Source: Polynucleobacter parvulilacunae
GTDB lineage: Bacteria > Pseudomonadota > Gammaproteobacteria > Burkholderiales > Burkholderiaceae
Direction of reading: 5' to 3'
Assembly: GCF_018881715.1 (NCBI RefSeq)
Contig: NZ_JACVPW010000001.1
Location: forward strand, 893,337-957,336
DNA: 64,000 bases
This document shows, piece by piece, positions 19,231 to 28,302 of the stretch (its first letter is position 1; every line of letters begins with the position of its first letter). The notes below the pieces were generated by a model. It did not search any database and was not told where the DNA came from. It worked only from the letters and a program-made list of their open reading frames with translations. The position numbers and the translations under genes were made by a program.

Positions 19231-19965
19231 ATGGCCTCGATTCGTGTTGCTGACGAACCTGCTTTTGTATTGCACAGCATCCCCTATAAAGAAACCAGCT
19301 TAATTCTGGATGTATTTACTCGGCAGTATGGCCGCATGGCCCTAATTGCAAAGGGTGCTAAACGTCCACACTCTACGTTACGCCCTGTATTGCAACGCTT
19401 TCAGCCGCTCCTAGTATCTTGGAGTGGTAAATCTGAATTGCGCACCTTAACAAAGTCAGAGTGGGTCGGCGGTATGCCTTCTTTAGTGGGTGATGCATTG
19501 CTCTGCGGTTTCTATCTCAATGAATTGCTTGTGAAGTTCTTGGCTCGTGAGGATGATTACGAAAAACTCTATGATCGCTACGCTGAAACAATTAATGCCT
19601 TATCCAATCTGGAGTTTGAATCCAAGGGCTTAGAAGAAATCCTACGCCCCTTTGAGCTATCCCTCTTGCAGGAAACGGGTTACGCGGCGGCCTTGGATTG
19701 TTGTGTTGAAACCAATGAAGTACCCCTAGCTCATGAGCAATATGTGTATCAGCCTGAGCGCGGTGTGCGCCCTGTGCAAGTCGATGACCCAGGGCATTGG
19801 CCCGTCCTTACTGGAAAATCACTGTTGGCAATTGCGGTTGGGGATTTTTCAGATCCCGAGACGCTTTCTGAAAGTAAGCAGTTAATGCGCTTTTTGCTTG
19901 GCTTGCACTTGCAGGACCAGGTTTTGACTACCCGCCAAATTTTGATTGATTTGAAGAAAATCTAG
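19231..19965 (+). CDS. recO: DNA repair protein RecO
   Basis: Loads RecA with RecR at single-strand gaps and anneals SSB-coated strands. 244 residues. The N-terminal OB fold is recognisable from VLHSIPYKETSLILDVFTR and AKGAKRP. A mainly helical C-terminal domain follows. The usual zinc-finger cysteines of other RecO proteins are not evident; only CC near residue 155 remains. The position after era supports the call. Confidence 0.93.
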   Translation: MASIRVADEPAFVLHSIPYKETSLILDVFTRQYGRMALIAKGAKRPHSTLRPVLQRFQPLLVSWSGKSELRTLTKSEWVGGMPSLVGDALLCGFYLNELLVKFLAREDDYEKLYDRYAETINALSNLEFESKGLEEILRPFELSLLQETGYAAALDCCVETNEVPLAHEQYVYQPERGVRPVQVDDPGHWPVLTGKSLLAIAVGDFSDPETLSESKQLMRFLLGLHLQDQVLTTRQILIDLKKI

Positions 19966-19977
19966 TAATCTACAGAG

Positions 19978-20721
19978 ATGAGCAGCCATCCAAGCCTTGA
20001 ACTGGGCATCAATATTGACCACGTCGCCACTTTGCGTAATGCGCGAGGCACGGCCTATCCTGATCCGCTAAGGGCAGCTGCTTTAGCTGAGGAAGCTGGT
20101 GCTGATCTTATTACCTTGCATTTGCGTGAGGACCGTCGTCATATTAAAGATGCGGACTTGCTGGCGCTTCGCCCGCTCATCAAAACCCGCATGAACTTAG
20201 AGTGCGCAGTAACGCCAGAGATGATTGATATTGCCTGCAAGGTTAAGCCACACGATGTGTGTTTAGTGCCTGAAAAGCGTGAAGAAGTTACAACAGAAGG
20301 TGGCCTAGATGTTCTTGGTCACTTCGAGGCGGTGAAGGCTGCTACCAAGAAACTAATCGATGCTGGTATCCGAGTATCTTTATTTATTGATCCAGAAGAG
20401 AAGCAAATTCAGGCAGCTAAAGATGTTGGTGCCACAGTGGTGGAGTTGCATACCGGACGTTACGCTGATGTATCGGGTGCCGAGCAGGCCAAAGAACTAG
20501 AGCGCATTCGTAAATCTGCGATTTTTGGAAAGAGTATCGGCTTGAGAGTCAATGCTGGTCATGGTTTGCATGAGGGCAATGTGAAACCCATCGCTGCTAT
20601 CAAGGAATTATCTGAACTCAATATTGGTCACGCTATTGTTGCGGAGGCCTTGTTCAAAGGTTGGCAAAAGGCAATTAATGATATGAAAGCGCTGATGGTT
20701 CAGGGTAGAGCCAGCGCTTAA
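19978..20721 (+). CDS. pdxJ: Pyridoxine 5'-phosphate synthase PdxJ
   Basis: Last ring-closing step of DXP-dependent vitamin B6 synthesis: 1-deoxyxylulose 5-phosphate plus 3-amino-2-oxopropyl phosphate. 247 residues, TIM barrel. [16 protein letters not shown] at the N-terminus and [11 protein letters not shown] hold active-site residues; [13 protein letters not shown] near 190 binds phosphate. It lies 12 nt after recO and before acpS, as in E. coli. Confidence 0.97.
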   Translation: MSSHPSLELGINIDHVATLRNARGTAYPDPLRAAALAEEAGADLITLHLREDRRHIKDADLLALRPLIKTRMNLECAVTPEMIDIACKVKPHDVCLVPEKREEVTTEGGLDVLGHFEAVKAATKKLIDAGIRVSLFIDPEEKQIQAAKDVGATVVELHTGRYADVSGAEQAKELERIRKSAIFGKSIGLRVNAGHGLHEGNVKPIAAIKELSELNIGHAIVAEALFKGWQKAINDMKALMVQGRASA

Positions 20722-20763
20722 GTATTAATAACAGCGAATAACAAAAAAGCCATTACAGTAAAT

Positions 20764-21156
20764 ATGATCATCGGTATCGGCACTGACATTTTGCAGATTG
20801 AGCGCTTACAGGCTGCTTACGATCGCACTAATGGCCGCCTGGCAGAAAAAATTCTGGGGCCAGATGAGATGTTGGTATTTCAACATCGCCTCGCCAGAAA
20901 TCATAAGCGTGGAATTTCTTTCTTGGCTACGCGTTTTGCGGCTAAAGAGGCCTTTTCAAAAGCAATTGGTTTGGGGATGCGAATGCCGATGACCTGGCGC
21001 TCACTCCAAACCTTAAATGAACCTAGCGGCAAACCAGTGACTAGTTATTTGGGTGCTCTAGCGCAGTTTATGCAAGAGAAAAATTGGGAAGCGCATGTTA
21101 CGGTGAGTGATGAGCAGGATATGGCGATTGCGCATGTCATCGTTACTCAAAAGTAA
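20764..21156 (+). CDS. acpS: Holo-ACP synthase AcpS
   Basis: Transfers 4'-phosphopantetheine from CoA to Ser37 of AcpP. 130 residues. The start [15 protein letters not shown] carries the Mg-binding Asp; [17 protein letters not shown] (about residues 54-71) holds the second acid and Lys of the family. It is separated from its substrate gene acpP by about 9 kb but follows pdxJ as in enterics. Confidence 0.96.
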   Translation: MIIGIGTDILQIERLQAAYDRTNGRLAEKILGPDEMLVFQHRLARNHKRGISFLATRFAAKEAFSKAIGLGMRMPMTWRSLQTLNEPSGKPVTSYLGALAQFMQEKNWEAHVTVSDEQDMAIAHVIVTQK

Positions 21157-21186
21157 ATAAAAAATAAAGTTGAAATAGAGGAAGAA

Positions 21187-22266
21187 ATGAGCAAGACAAC
21201 GATGGCCCCTGGCCCAGTTACCTTAGATGTAGTTGGTCTTGAGTTAAATGCTGAGGATCGTCGACGCATTTTGCGCCCCCTGACTGGCGGGGTCATTTTA
21301 TTTGGTCGCAACTATGCAAACCGTCAGCAACTCACGAAATTAACTACTGCCATTAAGAAGCTTCGTCCCGATGTCCTTATTTCAATTGATCATGAGGGTG
21401 GTCGAGTGCAGCGCGCTAGGACCGATGGATTCACTCATTTGCCAGCGATGCGTAAGCTCGGTGAACTTTGGGGTGCAAAGAGCAAATCGAATCATCCCGC
21501 TGAATCTGCTGCTATTGCGATGGCTGCTGCAACAGCCTGTGGATATGTGCTCGCTGCTGAGTTACGTGCTTGCGGTATTGATTTCAGTTTTACACCGGTG
21601 CTAGATTTGGATTTTGGGCGCAGTGGTGTAATCGGCGATAGATCATTTAGTCGAGATCCACAAATAGTCTTTGCTTTGTCCAAAAGCTTGAATGAAGGTT
21701 TGCGTCTTGCAGGAATGGCTAACTGTGGCAAGCACTTTCCAGGACATGGTTGGGCTGAGGCTGATTCACATGTGGCAATTCCAGTTGATGAGCGTAGCTT
21801 AAAAGAAATCTTGGGCGACGATGCTAAGCCGTATGAGTGGCTCGATTTGAGTTTGGCGTCAGTCATGCCAGCGCATGTGATTTATCCAAAGGTAGATAAG
21901 AACCCAGCGGGTTTTTCAAAGATTTGGCTCCATTCTATTCTGCGTCAAGAATTAGGCTTTGAGGGCGTGATCTTTAGTGATGATCTTTCCATGGAAGGTG
22001 CTAGTGTTGCTGGTTCAGTAGTGAAGGGCGCTGAAATGGCCTTGGAGGCTGGTTGCGATGCTGTATTAATCTGCAATCGTCCAGATCTTGCCGATCAATT
22101 GCTCTCCAAACTCAAGGTCTCAAAAGCTAAACAATCTGAATCTGCAATACGTTTAAACCGTTTGATGCCATCAGCTTCGGCGCAGACTTGGAATGAATTG
22201 CAAAAAGAAGCTCAGTACCAGCACGCTAAAGGTTTGCTGGCGCAGTTGGGTTTGATTGCTGAGTAA
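21187..22266 (+). CDS. nagZ: Beta-N-acetylhexosaminidase NagZ
   Basis: Cytoplasmic glycoside hydrolase family 3 enzyme that removes GlcNAc from anhydro-muropeptides in cell-wall recycling. 359 residues. SIDHEGGRVQR (about 61-71), KHFPGHG with the acid-base His of the mobile loop (about 182) and FSDDLSMEGA holding the nucleophile Asp (about 263) are visible. It ends the plus-strand run and converges on efp across a shared terminator. Confidence 0.95.
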   Translation: MSKTTMAPGPVTLDVVGLELNAEDRRRILRPLTGGVILFGRNYANRQQLTKLTTAIKKLRPDVLISIDHEGGRVQRARTDGFTHLPAMRKLGELWGAKSKSNHPAESAAIAMAAATACGYVLAAELRACGIDFSFTPVLDLDFGRSGVIGDRSFSRDPQIVFALSKSLNEGLRLAGMANCGKHFPGHGWAEADSHVAIPVDERSLKEILGDDAKPYEWLDLSLASVMPAHVIYPKVDKNPAGFSKIWLHSILRQELGFEGVIFSDDLSMEGASVAGSVVKGAEMALEAGCDAVLICNRPDLADQLLSKLKVSKAKQSESAIRLNRLMPSASAQTWNELQKEAQYQHAKGLLAQLGLIAE

Positions 22267-22287
22267 CTCAAATTAATTTATAGCAAT

Positions 22288-22315
22288 AAAAAAGCCCGGC
22301 ATGCCGGGCTTTTTA
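22288..22315. terminator. Bidirectional terminator between nagZ and efp
   Basis: AAAAGCCCGGCATGCCGGGC is a near-perfect palindrome flanked by an A-run on the left and a T-run on the right, so it can terminate both nagZ (plus) and efp (minus). Confidence 0.9.
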
Positions 22316-22333
22316 ACATCTGTAGTTTGCTAA

Positions 22334-22894
22334 TTAGTTAGCGCGGCTACGGTATTCACCTGTGCGAGTATCGATCTCGATTTTGTCGCCAGTATTGCAG
22401 AACAAAGGAACTTGCAATTCGTAGCCAGTTGCCAATTTTGCGTTCTTCAATACTTTTCCAGAGCTGGTATCGCCTTTAACAGCTGGCTCTGTGTAAATGA
22501 TTTCACGAACCAATGAGTTAGGCATCGCTACTGAAAGCGCCTTACCTTCGTAGAACACTACTTCGCATGGCATGCTTTCTTCGAGGTAATTTAATGCATC
22601 ACCCATGAACTCAGCTTCAACTTCGTATTGGTTGTAATCACCATCCATAAATACATACATTGGATCTGCGAAATAAGAGTAAGTGCATTCTTTCTTGTCG
22701 AGGATCACAACATCAAACTTGTCATCTGCTTTATAAACGCCTTCGTTTGGCGCACCAGTTAACAAATTTTTGAATTTCATTTTCACAACAGAGGAGTTGC
22801 GGCCAGAGCGGCTGTATTCGGCCTTTAAAACGACCTGGGCATCAGTACCGATCATTACTACGTTACCAACGCGGAGTTCTTGTGCTGTTTTCAT
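22334..22894 (-). CDS. efp: Elongation factor P
   Basis: Relieves ribosome stalling at polyproline stretches. 186 residues, three beta-barrel domains. The loop that reaches the peptidyl-transferase centre reads SRSGRNSS and places Arg at residue 32. That Arg is the residue mono-rhamnosylated by EarP in beta- and some gammaproteobacteria; E. coli-type EF-P has Lys there. The earP gene lies directly upstream on the same strand, which supports that modification route. The 87-nt gap between them may hold a separate efp promoter. Confidence 0.97.
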   Translation of the reverse strand: MKTAQELRVGNVVMIGTDAQVVLKAEYSRSGRNSSVVKMKFKNLLTGAPNEGVYKADDKFDVVILDKKECTYSYFADPMYVFMDGDYNQYEVEAEFMGDALNYLEESMPCEVVFYEGKALSVAMPNSLVREIIYTEPAVKGDTSSGKVLKNAKLATGYELQVPLFCNTGDKIEIDTRTGEYRSRAN

Positions 22895-22981
22895 CTTGCT
22901 ATTCCTGGGGGCAGAGCTATTTTTCTGCGGTTTTTATCAAAATCAAGATTGTAACCGCCCGCCAGCCTTTATTGCTTGGGA

Positions 22982-24052
22982 TTAAGCGACAAAGCGGATT
23001 AAACGCGCTGGCAAGCCACCATCCGCTTGTTTTTCAAGTAAACAGGTACGCCAGTGCTTGGCATGCGCATTCCAGGCCCCTAAGCTATCAAACCATTCGC
23101 TAGGCATTGCCCAGGTCATCGCTGAGATCGTGGCAAGTCTTAATTCTTGACTAGCCTCATCCAGATATAGGTCCAAAAAAGCGGCTAATTTAACTTCGTG
23201 GGCACGATCTTCTTGCGGGTAGATATGCCAAATAAATGGTTTTCCTGCAAGCTGGGCTCTTACAAAAGAATCTTCACCACGCACAATGTTGATGTCGCAT
23301 TGCGATAGCACCCAGTCATATTCATCTTGAGACACAAACGGCATAGAAAGCAATTTCAGGTTTGCTGGAAGTTCGATGGGTTGCTCGCCGTAGAGATTTA
23401 ATTGTTCGGCATGACCGTGCGCCAAAAGGACATCAATATCTTCACCAAGACGCCCCAAGTCAGTTAGCCATTTTTTAAGTGGCGCTCCTGGGTAGCAGAA
23501 AACGCTGATCCGCTTTGCTCTGGGTCGTAACTGAGACCAGGTGTTTTTGAGGTCTGCGGGAATTTGTTTTTCAACGAGATGACCTTCTGCTGGTATGGGG
23601 TCAAGCAAGAGTCCGCCAACCTCATCTTGAAATCCAGGAAAGAAGAAGTACTTCGGAATGCCATGAGACTGAGGCGAAGCCTTCCCATGAAAATCGATGA
23701 CCCATGGTTCTGCGCTCAGGTACTCCAAATTAATGATGATCGGTTTGGTCGGGGCAATAAAGAGGCCGGCTAAATAACGTTCTGGCAGCTCGCACCCAAA
23801 AGCCTCAACCACCACATCGGGCGTTTGAACTGGGTGCCGGGCATTCACATGACTTGCTTCCCATAGCTGCATATCAATTTTTTGCTTAACTTTAGGATCT
23901 GCGCCAGAAGCGAGTAAATTAAGGATTGGCAGATCATCGCAAAAAATACGGACCTCTTGACCATGAATGCTTGATAAGCTTCGGGCTAGGCGCCAGCAAA
24001 CACCGGCATCACCATAGTTATCGACGATTTGGCAGAAAATATCCCAACGCAT
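22982..24052 (-). CDS. earP: EF-P arginine rhamnosyltransferase EarP
   Basis: Inverting glycosyltransferase that moves rhamnose from dTDP-L-rhamnose to Arg32 of EF-P. 356 residues. [14 protein letters not shown] at the N-terminus holds the two catalytic-region aspartates (here D11 and D15). [19 protein letters not shown] near residue 260 contains the conserved nucleotide-sugar-binding Glu/Asp-Ser. It stands directly before efp. Its start codon (24052-24050) overlaps the uvrC start codon on the other strand. The rhamnose synthesis genes are not in this window. Confidence 0.94.
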   Translation of the reverse strand: MRWDIFCQIVDNYGDAGVCWRLARSLSSIHGQEVRIFCDDLPILNLLASGADPKVKQKIDMQLWEASHVNARHPVQTPDVVVEAFGCELPERYLAGLFIAPTKPIIINLEYLSAEPWVIDFHGKASPQSHGIPKYFFFPGFQDEVGGLLLDPIPAEGHLVEKQIPADLKNTWSQLRPRAKRISVFCYPGAPLKKWLTDLGRLGEDIDVLLAHGHAEQLNLYGEQPIELPANLKLLSMPFVSQDEYDWVLSQCDINIVRGEDSFVRAQLAGKPFIWHIYPQEDRAHEVKLAAFLDLYLDEASQELRLATISAMTWAMPSEWFDSLGAWNAHAKHWRTCLLEKQADGGLPARLIRFVA

Positions 24053-25961
24053 GAGTAATTCGCTTTTCGAAACCCTTCAGCAGGATGTTAAACGGCTACC
24101 CGGATTGCCGGGGGTATATCGCTTTTTTGATGAAGCGGGACATATTCTGTATGTAGGCAAAGCTCGTAACCTTAAAAAGCGTGTCTCAAGTTATTTTCAG
24201 CGTACGCAGTTGTCACCGCGTATTGAGCTGATGGTGGGCAAAATTGCCCGCTATGAGACAACGGTAACACGGACCGAAACAGAAGCCCTCATTCTAGAGA
24301 ACAATCTCATTAAAGAGTTGGCTCCGCCATTTAATATTCTGTTCCGTGATGATAAGTCTTACCCCTACGTGATGTTAACGGGGCATCAATTCCCCAGGTT
24401 AGCCTCATACCGTGGAAAAGTAGATAAGCGCAATCATTACTTTGGGCCATTCCCGAATAGTTGGGCAGTACGCAATAGCGTGCAGATACTCCAAAAAGTA
24501 TTCCGTCTAAGAACTTGTGAAGACTCTGTTTTTAAGAATCGTAGTCGACCTTGTCTATTGCATCAAATTCATCGCTGTAGCGCTCCTTGTGTTGGCCGCT
24601 TGAGTATTGAGCAATATGGGCAAGATGTCGCTCAAGCAACACGGTTTTTAGAGGGTGATCACAGTCAGGTTTTATCTGAGCTTGAAAAAGAAATGCACAA
24701 GCATAGCGAGGCAATGGAGTTTGAGATGGCGGCAGTATTGCGCGATCGTATAGCTGACCTATCAAGTGTTTTGCAGCAGCAGTCAATGGACACAGTGGCG
24801 GAGGGCGAAGGTGACGTAGACATCATTGCGGTTGCGCAAATGGAGGGTATGGTTTGTGTGAATTTGGCAATGGTTCGTGGTGGACGTCACTTAGGCGATA
24901 GAGCTTATTTCCCTAAAGGATTACGCACTACCTCTGGAGAGTTGCCAGCCCCTGCAGAGATATTGGAAGCCTTTATTACTCAGCATTATTTGGAAGAGCA
25001 TGCGGATGAAGCAACTAGCAATTTAATTCCGCCGGTATTGGTTCTAAACCATGCATTGCAATCGGCGAATGATGAGCTTACTCAATTGAATGAATCTCCG
25101 CCTGAGGATTTGCATGAGTTGCTAAATGCACAGGCCGGCAGGAAAATTACTTTCTTACATCAACCACAAGGCCAAAGACGTCATTGGCTTGCGATGGCAG
25201 AGGGTAATGCGAAGATTGCGTTGACTAAACGTTTAGTAGAGACGGGTGGGCAGTTGGCTAGAGCGCGTGCACTAGCTGATATCTTAAGTCTTGAATTAGA
25301 AAGCCTGGAGCAGTTGCGCATTGAATGCTTTGATATTAGCCATACTTCTGGTGAAGCAACTCAAGCATCTTGTGTGGTGTATACCAAGAATGCAATGCAG
25401 TCGAGCGAGTATCGACGCTTCAATATTAACGACATCACGCCGGGTGACGATTACGCAGCCATGCGTCAAGTTTTGCAAAGACGTTACGCCAATTTTCAAG
25501 AGTTGCCAGTAGAAAAAATTCCACAAGTGATTTTGATTGATGGTGGTAAAGGTCAGGTTGAAATGGCAAGACAAGTTCTCTCTGAGTTTGGTATGGACAT
25601 TGGATTGATTGTTGGTGTTGCCAAAGGTGAGGGGCGCAAGGTTGGCCTAGAAACCCTCATTTTTGCGGATGGACGTGAATCATTGGAGTTGGGTATTGAT
25701 AGCGCGGCCTTGCTCTTGGTTGCTCAGATACGGGATGAGGCTCATCGCTTTGCCATTACCGGCATGCGAGCTAAGCGTGCTAAAGCGAGGACGATTTCTC
25801 GTTTGGAAGAGATCGAGGGTATTGGTGCGAAGCGACGTCAAAAGCTACTGGCTCGCTTTGGTGGTCTTAAAGGCGTTGCGAATGCCAGTATTGAGGAGAT
25901 CGCTAGCGTCGAGGGAGTCTCTTTAACGCTCGCAGAGCAGATCTATCGCCAGCTTCACTAG
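24051..25961 (+). CDS. uvrC: Excinuclease ABC subunit C
   Basis: Makes both incisions in nucleotide excision repair. 636 residues. GIY-YIG domain for the 3' cut at residues 15-95 ([18 protein letters not shown]), UVR/UvrB-binding motif near 205-240 ([17 protein letters not shown]), RNase H-like domain for the 5' cut ([11 protein letters not shown] near 425; [10 protein letters not shown]), and a C-terminal helix-hairpin-helix pair. The start is fixed by the conserved LPGVYR and the absence of other Met codons. There is no free upstream region because earP begins at the same bases. Confidence 0.97.
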   Translation: MSNSLFETLQQDVKRLPGLPGVYRFFDEAGHILYVGKARNLKKRVSSYFQRTQLSPRIELMVGKIARYETTVTRTETEALILENNLIKELAPPFNILFRDDKSYPYVMLTGHQFPRLASYRGKVDKRNHYFGPFPNSWAVRNSVQILQKVFRLRTCEDSVFKNRSRPCLLHQIHRCSAPCVGRLSIEQYGQDVAQATRFLEGDHSQVLSELEKEMHKHSEAMEFEMAAVLRDRIADLSSVLQQQSMDTVAEGEGDVDIIAVAQMEGMVCVNLAMVRGGRHLGDRAYFPKGLRTTSGELPAPAEILEAFITQHYLEEHADEATSNLIPPVLVLNHALQSANDELTQLNESPPEDLHELLNAQAGRKITFLHQPQGQRRHWLAMAEGNAKIALTKRLVETGGQLARARALADILSLELESLEQLRIECFDISHTSGEATQASCVVYTKNAMQSSEYRRFNINDITPGDDYAAMRQVLQRRYANFQELPVEKIPQVILIDGGKGQVEMARQVLSEFGMDIGLIVGVAKGEGRKVGLETLIFADGRESLELGIDSAALLLVAQIRDEAHRFAITGMRAKRAKARTISRLEEIEGIGAKRRQKLLARFGGLKGVANASIEEIASVEGVSLTLAEQIYRQLH

Positions 25962-25994
25962 GCGATTTCACCTTTCTTGGTTTATGCTTGTCCA

Positions 25995-26570
25995 ATGCCA
26001 TTTAATCTACCCATCGCCTTAACTTGGTTGCGTGTTGCAGCCATCCCGCTATTGGTGGTGGTGTTTTATCTTCCCAATTCTTGGCTTACTCCGTTTGAGA
26101 GGAATCTGATTGCGGCAATCATTTTTATTTCTGCAGCGATTACTGATTGGTTGGACGGTTTCTTAGCGCGTCGCTTAAAACAAGAGTCTGCATTTGGGCA
26201 GTTCTTAGACCCAGTTGCGGATAAGTTAATTGTTGCGGCCGCATTGTTGGTTCTTTTGAATATGGATCGCGTGCAAGTTTGGGTGGCGCTCATCATCATT
26301 GGTCGTGAAATAACCATCTCCGCTTTAAGAGAGTGGATGGCTTTGCTCGGCGCTGGAAAAAGTGTGGCAGTTCATATGGTGGGCAAGCTCAAAACGACCG
26401 CTCAACTAGTGGCTATTCCATTTTTACTGCTCAATGACACCTTATTTGGTTGGCTTAATTGCGCACAAGCGGGTACTTGGTTGATTTGGATTGCCTCTTT
26501 TTTAACGCTTTGGTCGATGTTCTATTACATGAAAAAGGCTTTACCCCAGCTCGCTGGAAAAATCGACTGA
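25995..26570 (+). CDS. pgsA: Phosphatidylglycerophosphate synthase PgsA
   Basis: Makes phosphatidylglycerol phosphate from CDP-diacylglycerol and glycerol 3-phosphate in the inner membrane. 191 residues from ATG 25995. MPFNLPIALTWLRVAAIP is the usual start. The CDP-alcohol phosphotransferase motif DG-x2-AR-x8-G-x3-D-x3-D is complete in WLDGFLARRLKQESAFG followed by QFLDPVADK. About four or five membrane segments. It follows uvrC, a common pair in proteobacteria. Confidence 0.95.
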   Translation: MPFNLPIALTWLRVAAIPLLVVVFYLPNSWLTPFERNLIAAIIFISAAITDWLDGFLARRLKQESAFGQFLDPVADKLIVAAALLVLLNMDRVQVWVALIIIGREITISALREWMALLGAGKSVAVHMVGKLKTTAQLVAIPFLLLNDTLFGWLNCAQAGTWLIWIASFLTLWSMFYYMKKALPQLAGKID

Positions 26571-26686
26571 GCGTTATAAAGCCCAGCCAGTTAAGCTTTC
26601 CAAGGCACTCGCATTCCCTTAAATATTAGGATTTACAAGGAATAATGCTTTCTTGGAGATTGTTTGTTAAACTACTGCCCTGTTAT

Positions 26687-26762
26687 GCGGGAATAGCTCA
26701 GCTGGTAGAGCGATACCTTGCCAAGGTATAGGTCGGGAGTTCGAACCTCCTTTCCCGCTCCA
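26687..26762 (+). tRNA. tRNA-Gly (anticodon GCC)
   Basis: 76 nt including encoded CCA. Acceptor GCGGGAA pairs with TTCCCGC. D-arm AGCTCAGCTGGTAGAGC, anticodon stem ATACC/GGTAT with loop TTGCCAA (anticodon GCC), and T-arm with GTTCGAA. All arms pair. Confidence 0.98.
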
Positions 26763-26768
26763 AGTTCG

Positions 26769-26798
26769 ATGGGAAGCCCTAAAAAGCTTCCCATTTTT
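26769..26798 (+). terminator. Hairpin with T-run between the two tRNA genes
   Basis: TGGGAAGC (26770-26777) pairs with GCTTCCCA (26786-26793), followed by TTTTT. It is a good intrinsic terminator for tRNA-Gly and suggests that tRNA-Cys has its own promoter or depends on read-through. Confidence 0.75.
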
Positions 26799-26812
26799 GA
26801 TTCAAGAGTTAT

Positions 26813-26886
26813 GGCGCGTTGGCCGAGTGGTTAGGCAGGAGCCTGCAAAGCTTCGTACGGGGGTTCGATTCCCTCACGCGCCTCCA
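26813..26886 (+). tRNA. tRNA-Cys (anticodon GCA)
   Basis: 74 nt including encoded CCA. Acceptor GGCGCGT pairs with ACGCGCC. Anticodon stem GGAGC/GCTTC with loop CTGCAAA gives anticodon GCA. T-arm GGGGGTTCGATTCCCTC is normal. Confidence 0.97.
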
Positions 26887-26979
26887 GTAATTTGTCTTGA
26901 CGAATTAGGTGCATCACCTAAAATACTTTTAACTACTGTAAGTAAAAAGCGTCAACTACCTCAATCGAATACAAAACAA

Positions 26980-27441
26980 ATGATCACACTTCAAACCCTC
27001 AAAGTCAGCACCGTCGCGTTATTTTTGGCCACACTATTGGGTGCATGCGCAAGTTCAGGGGATTCTCCTACTGGTACTGCAGAGGAAATTGCGGAAGTGC
27101 AGACTCAGCTTTTGGGTGACATGCCGCTGCCACAAGGTGCACGTCTCTCAGGCGCCGACTCCATCATTATTGGTCGTGGCAATGAGTGGGTTGGTAGAGC
27201 GGTTGTGAATGCTCTGCAAGGTGCTACTGATGTTTACGCGTTCTTTCAATCGGAATATCCAAAAGGTGGCTGGACAACAGTAACTGCAGTGAAAGCAAAA
27301 ACCAGTATTTTGGTTTTCACAAAAGGCGATAGAACTGCTACGGTAGAAATCGTTGATGGCTCTATTGGCGGTCCGAAGTCACTCATCATCGTGACCTCTT
27401 CACCAAAGAATGCCAACGTAGTTGCTCCTACTCGCAAGTAG
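26980..27441 (+). CDS. Hypothetical lipoprotein
   Basis: A 153-residue protein of unknown function. I use ATG 26980; the frame stays open upstream to 26797 but that part lies over tRNA-Cys. Residues 1-22 form a signal peptide ending in the lipobox LLGAC, so the mature protein is lipid-anchored. The body contains LPQGARLSGADSIIIGRGNEWVGR and a segment FFQSEYPKGGWTTVTAVKAK, which looks like a small alpha-beta fold seen in other short Burkholderiales lipoproteins. No catalytic motif is visible. A bidirectional terminator separates it from lexA. Confidence 0.75.
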   Translation: MITLQTLKVSTVALFLATLLGACASSGDSPTGTAEEIAEVQTQLLGDMPLPQGARLSGADSIIIGRGNEWVGRAVVNALQGATDVYAFFQSEYPKGGWTTVTAVKAKTSILVFTKGDRTATVEIVDGSIGGPKSLIIVTSSPKNANVVAPTRK

Positions 27442-27465
27442 ATTTATTAAGCAACTGTAGTAAAT

Positions 27466-27494
27466 AAAAAAGGCCTCTAACAAGAGGCCTTTTG
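27466..27494. terminator. Bidirectional terminator between the lipoprotein gene and lexA
   Basis: AAAAGGCCTCT pairs with AGAGGCCTTTT across the short loop AACA, with A-run on one side and T-run on the other. It serves both converging genes. Confidence 0.9.
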
Positions 27495-27523
27495 CTTAAG
27501 GGGCAGTATTACAGGGCTCTAGC

Positions 27524-28243
27524 TTATAGTCCTTCAGCCCTAATCAAACCAACAGCCTGTCCTTCAATCGCAAAATTGGGCTGACGATCGTCCACCAAAA
27601 TGTTTTTGAAGTCTGGGTTCTCTGCTTGCAGTTCGATAACCATGCCATTGGCAGTTTTCTTTTGCTGCCAACGCTTCACAGTAACTTCATCATCAAGACG
27701 CGCGACCACAATGTCACCATTGCGCACTTCAGTTGTTTTTCTAACGGCCAAATAATCGCCGTCCAAAATACCTGCATCGCGCATGCTCATACCTTTTACT
27801 TTTAATAAGTAATCAGCGCCTTTACTAAATAAGCTTGGATCAATCGGAACATGTTTCTCTATGTGCTCTACAGCCATGATGGGTGAACCAGCAGCAACTC
27901 TTCCGATTAATGGCAATGTGAGTTGTTGTAAAGCACCTGACGGTAAAGACAGTTGACGGTATTTATTGCTGTTGTGCGATTGATTAAATCGTTGTGGAAT
28001 GCGAATGCCGCGTGACGTACCTGGCGTTAATTCGATATAACCTTTTTTCGCTAGTGCGCGCAGATGTTCTTCAGCTGCATTGGCAGAGGCAAATCCCAGT
28101 TGTGTAGCAATCTCGGCTCGAGTAGGTGGAAGGCCGCTCTCATCGATGGCTTTAGTAATCAACTCCAAAATCTCATTCTGACGTGGAGTGAGTTTGGGGA
28201 GGGCAGTCAGCTCCTCCGGAAAATCGACTGTGTTTATGTCCAT
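27524..28243 (-). CDS. lexA: SOS repressor LexA
   Basis: Represses DNA-damage genes and is inactivated by RecA-stimulated self-cleavage. 239 residues, longer than E. coli LexA (202) because of about 12 extra N-terminal residues and a longer linker. [12 protein letters not shown] begins the winged helix. Cleavage site Ala118-Gly119 in GRVAAGSP; catalytic Ser153 in GMSMRDAG and Lys190 in EVTVKRW. The start ATG lies one base after a LexA box, with a sigma-70 promoter whose predicted start falls on the ATG, so the mRNA may be leaderless. It is divergent from the asparaginase gene. Confidence 0.96.
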   Translation of the reverse strand: MDINTVDFPEELTALPKLTPRQNEILELITKAIDESGLPPTRAEIATQLGFASANAAEEHLRALAKKGYIELTPGTSRGIRIPQRFNQSHNSNKYRQLSLPSGALQQLTLPLIGRVAAGSPIMAVEHIEKHVPIDPSLFSKGADYLLKVKGMSMRDAGILDGDYLAVRKTTEVRNGDIVVARLDDEVTVKRWQQKKTANGMVIELQAENPDFKNILVDDRQPNFAIEGQAVGLIRAEGL

Positions 28244-28244
28244 A

Positions 28245-28278
28245 CTGGGATTGTATACAGCAGTATTTGATAGATCAA
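28245..28278 (-). promoter_or_regulatory. lexA promoter with overlapping LexA box
   Basis: On the minus strand: -35 TTGATC (28278-28273), exactly 17 nt, -10 TACAAT (28255-28250). A LexA box CTGT-N8-CCAG (28260-28245; consensus CTGT-N8-ACAG, one mismatch) covers the -10 element. This is classic autorepression geometry. The expected start is at about 28243, the A of the lexA ATG. Confidence 0.75.
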
Positions 28279-28302
28279 GCTATTTAAGGGGGATAATGGG
28301 GT

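Noticed and set aside
26797-26979. N-terminal extension of the lipoprotein over tRNA-Cys
   Set aside because: It would overlap the whole tRNA gene and bury the lipobox signal peptide inside the protein.
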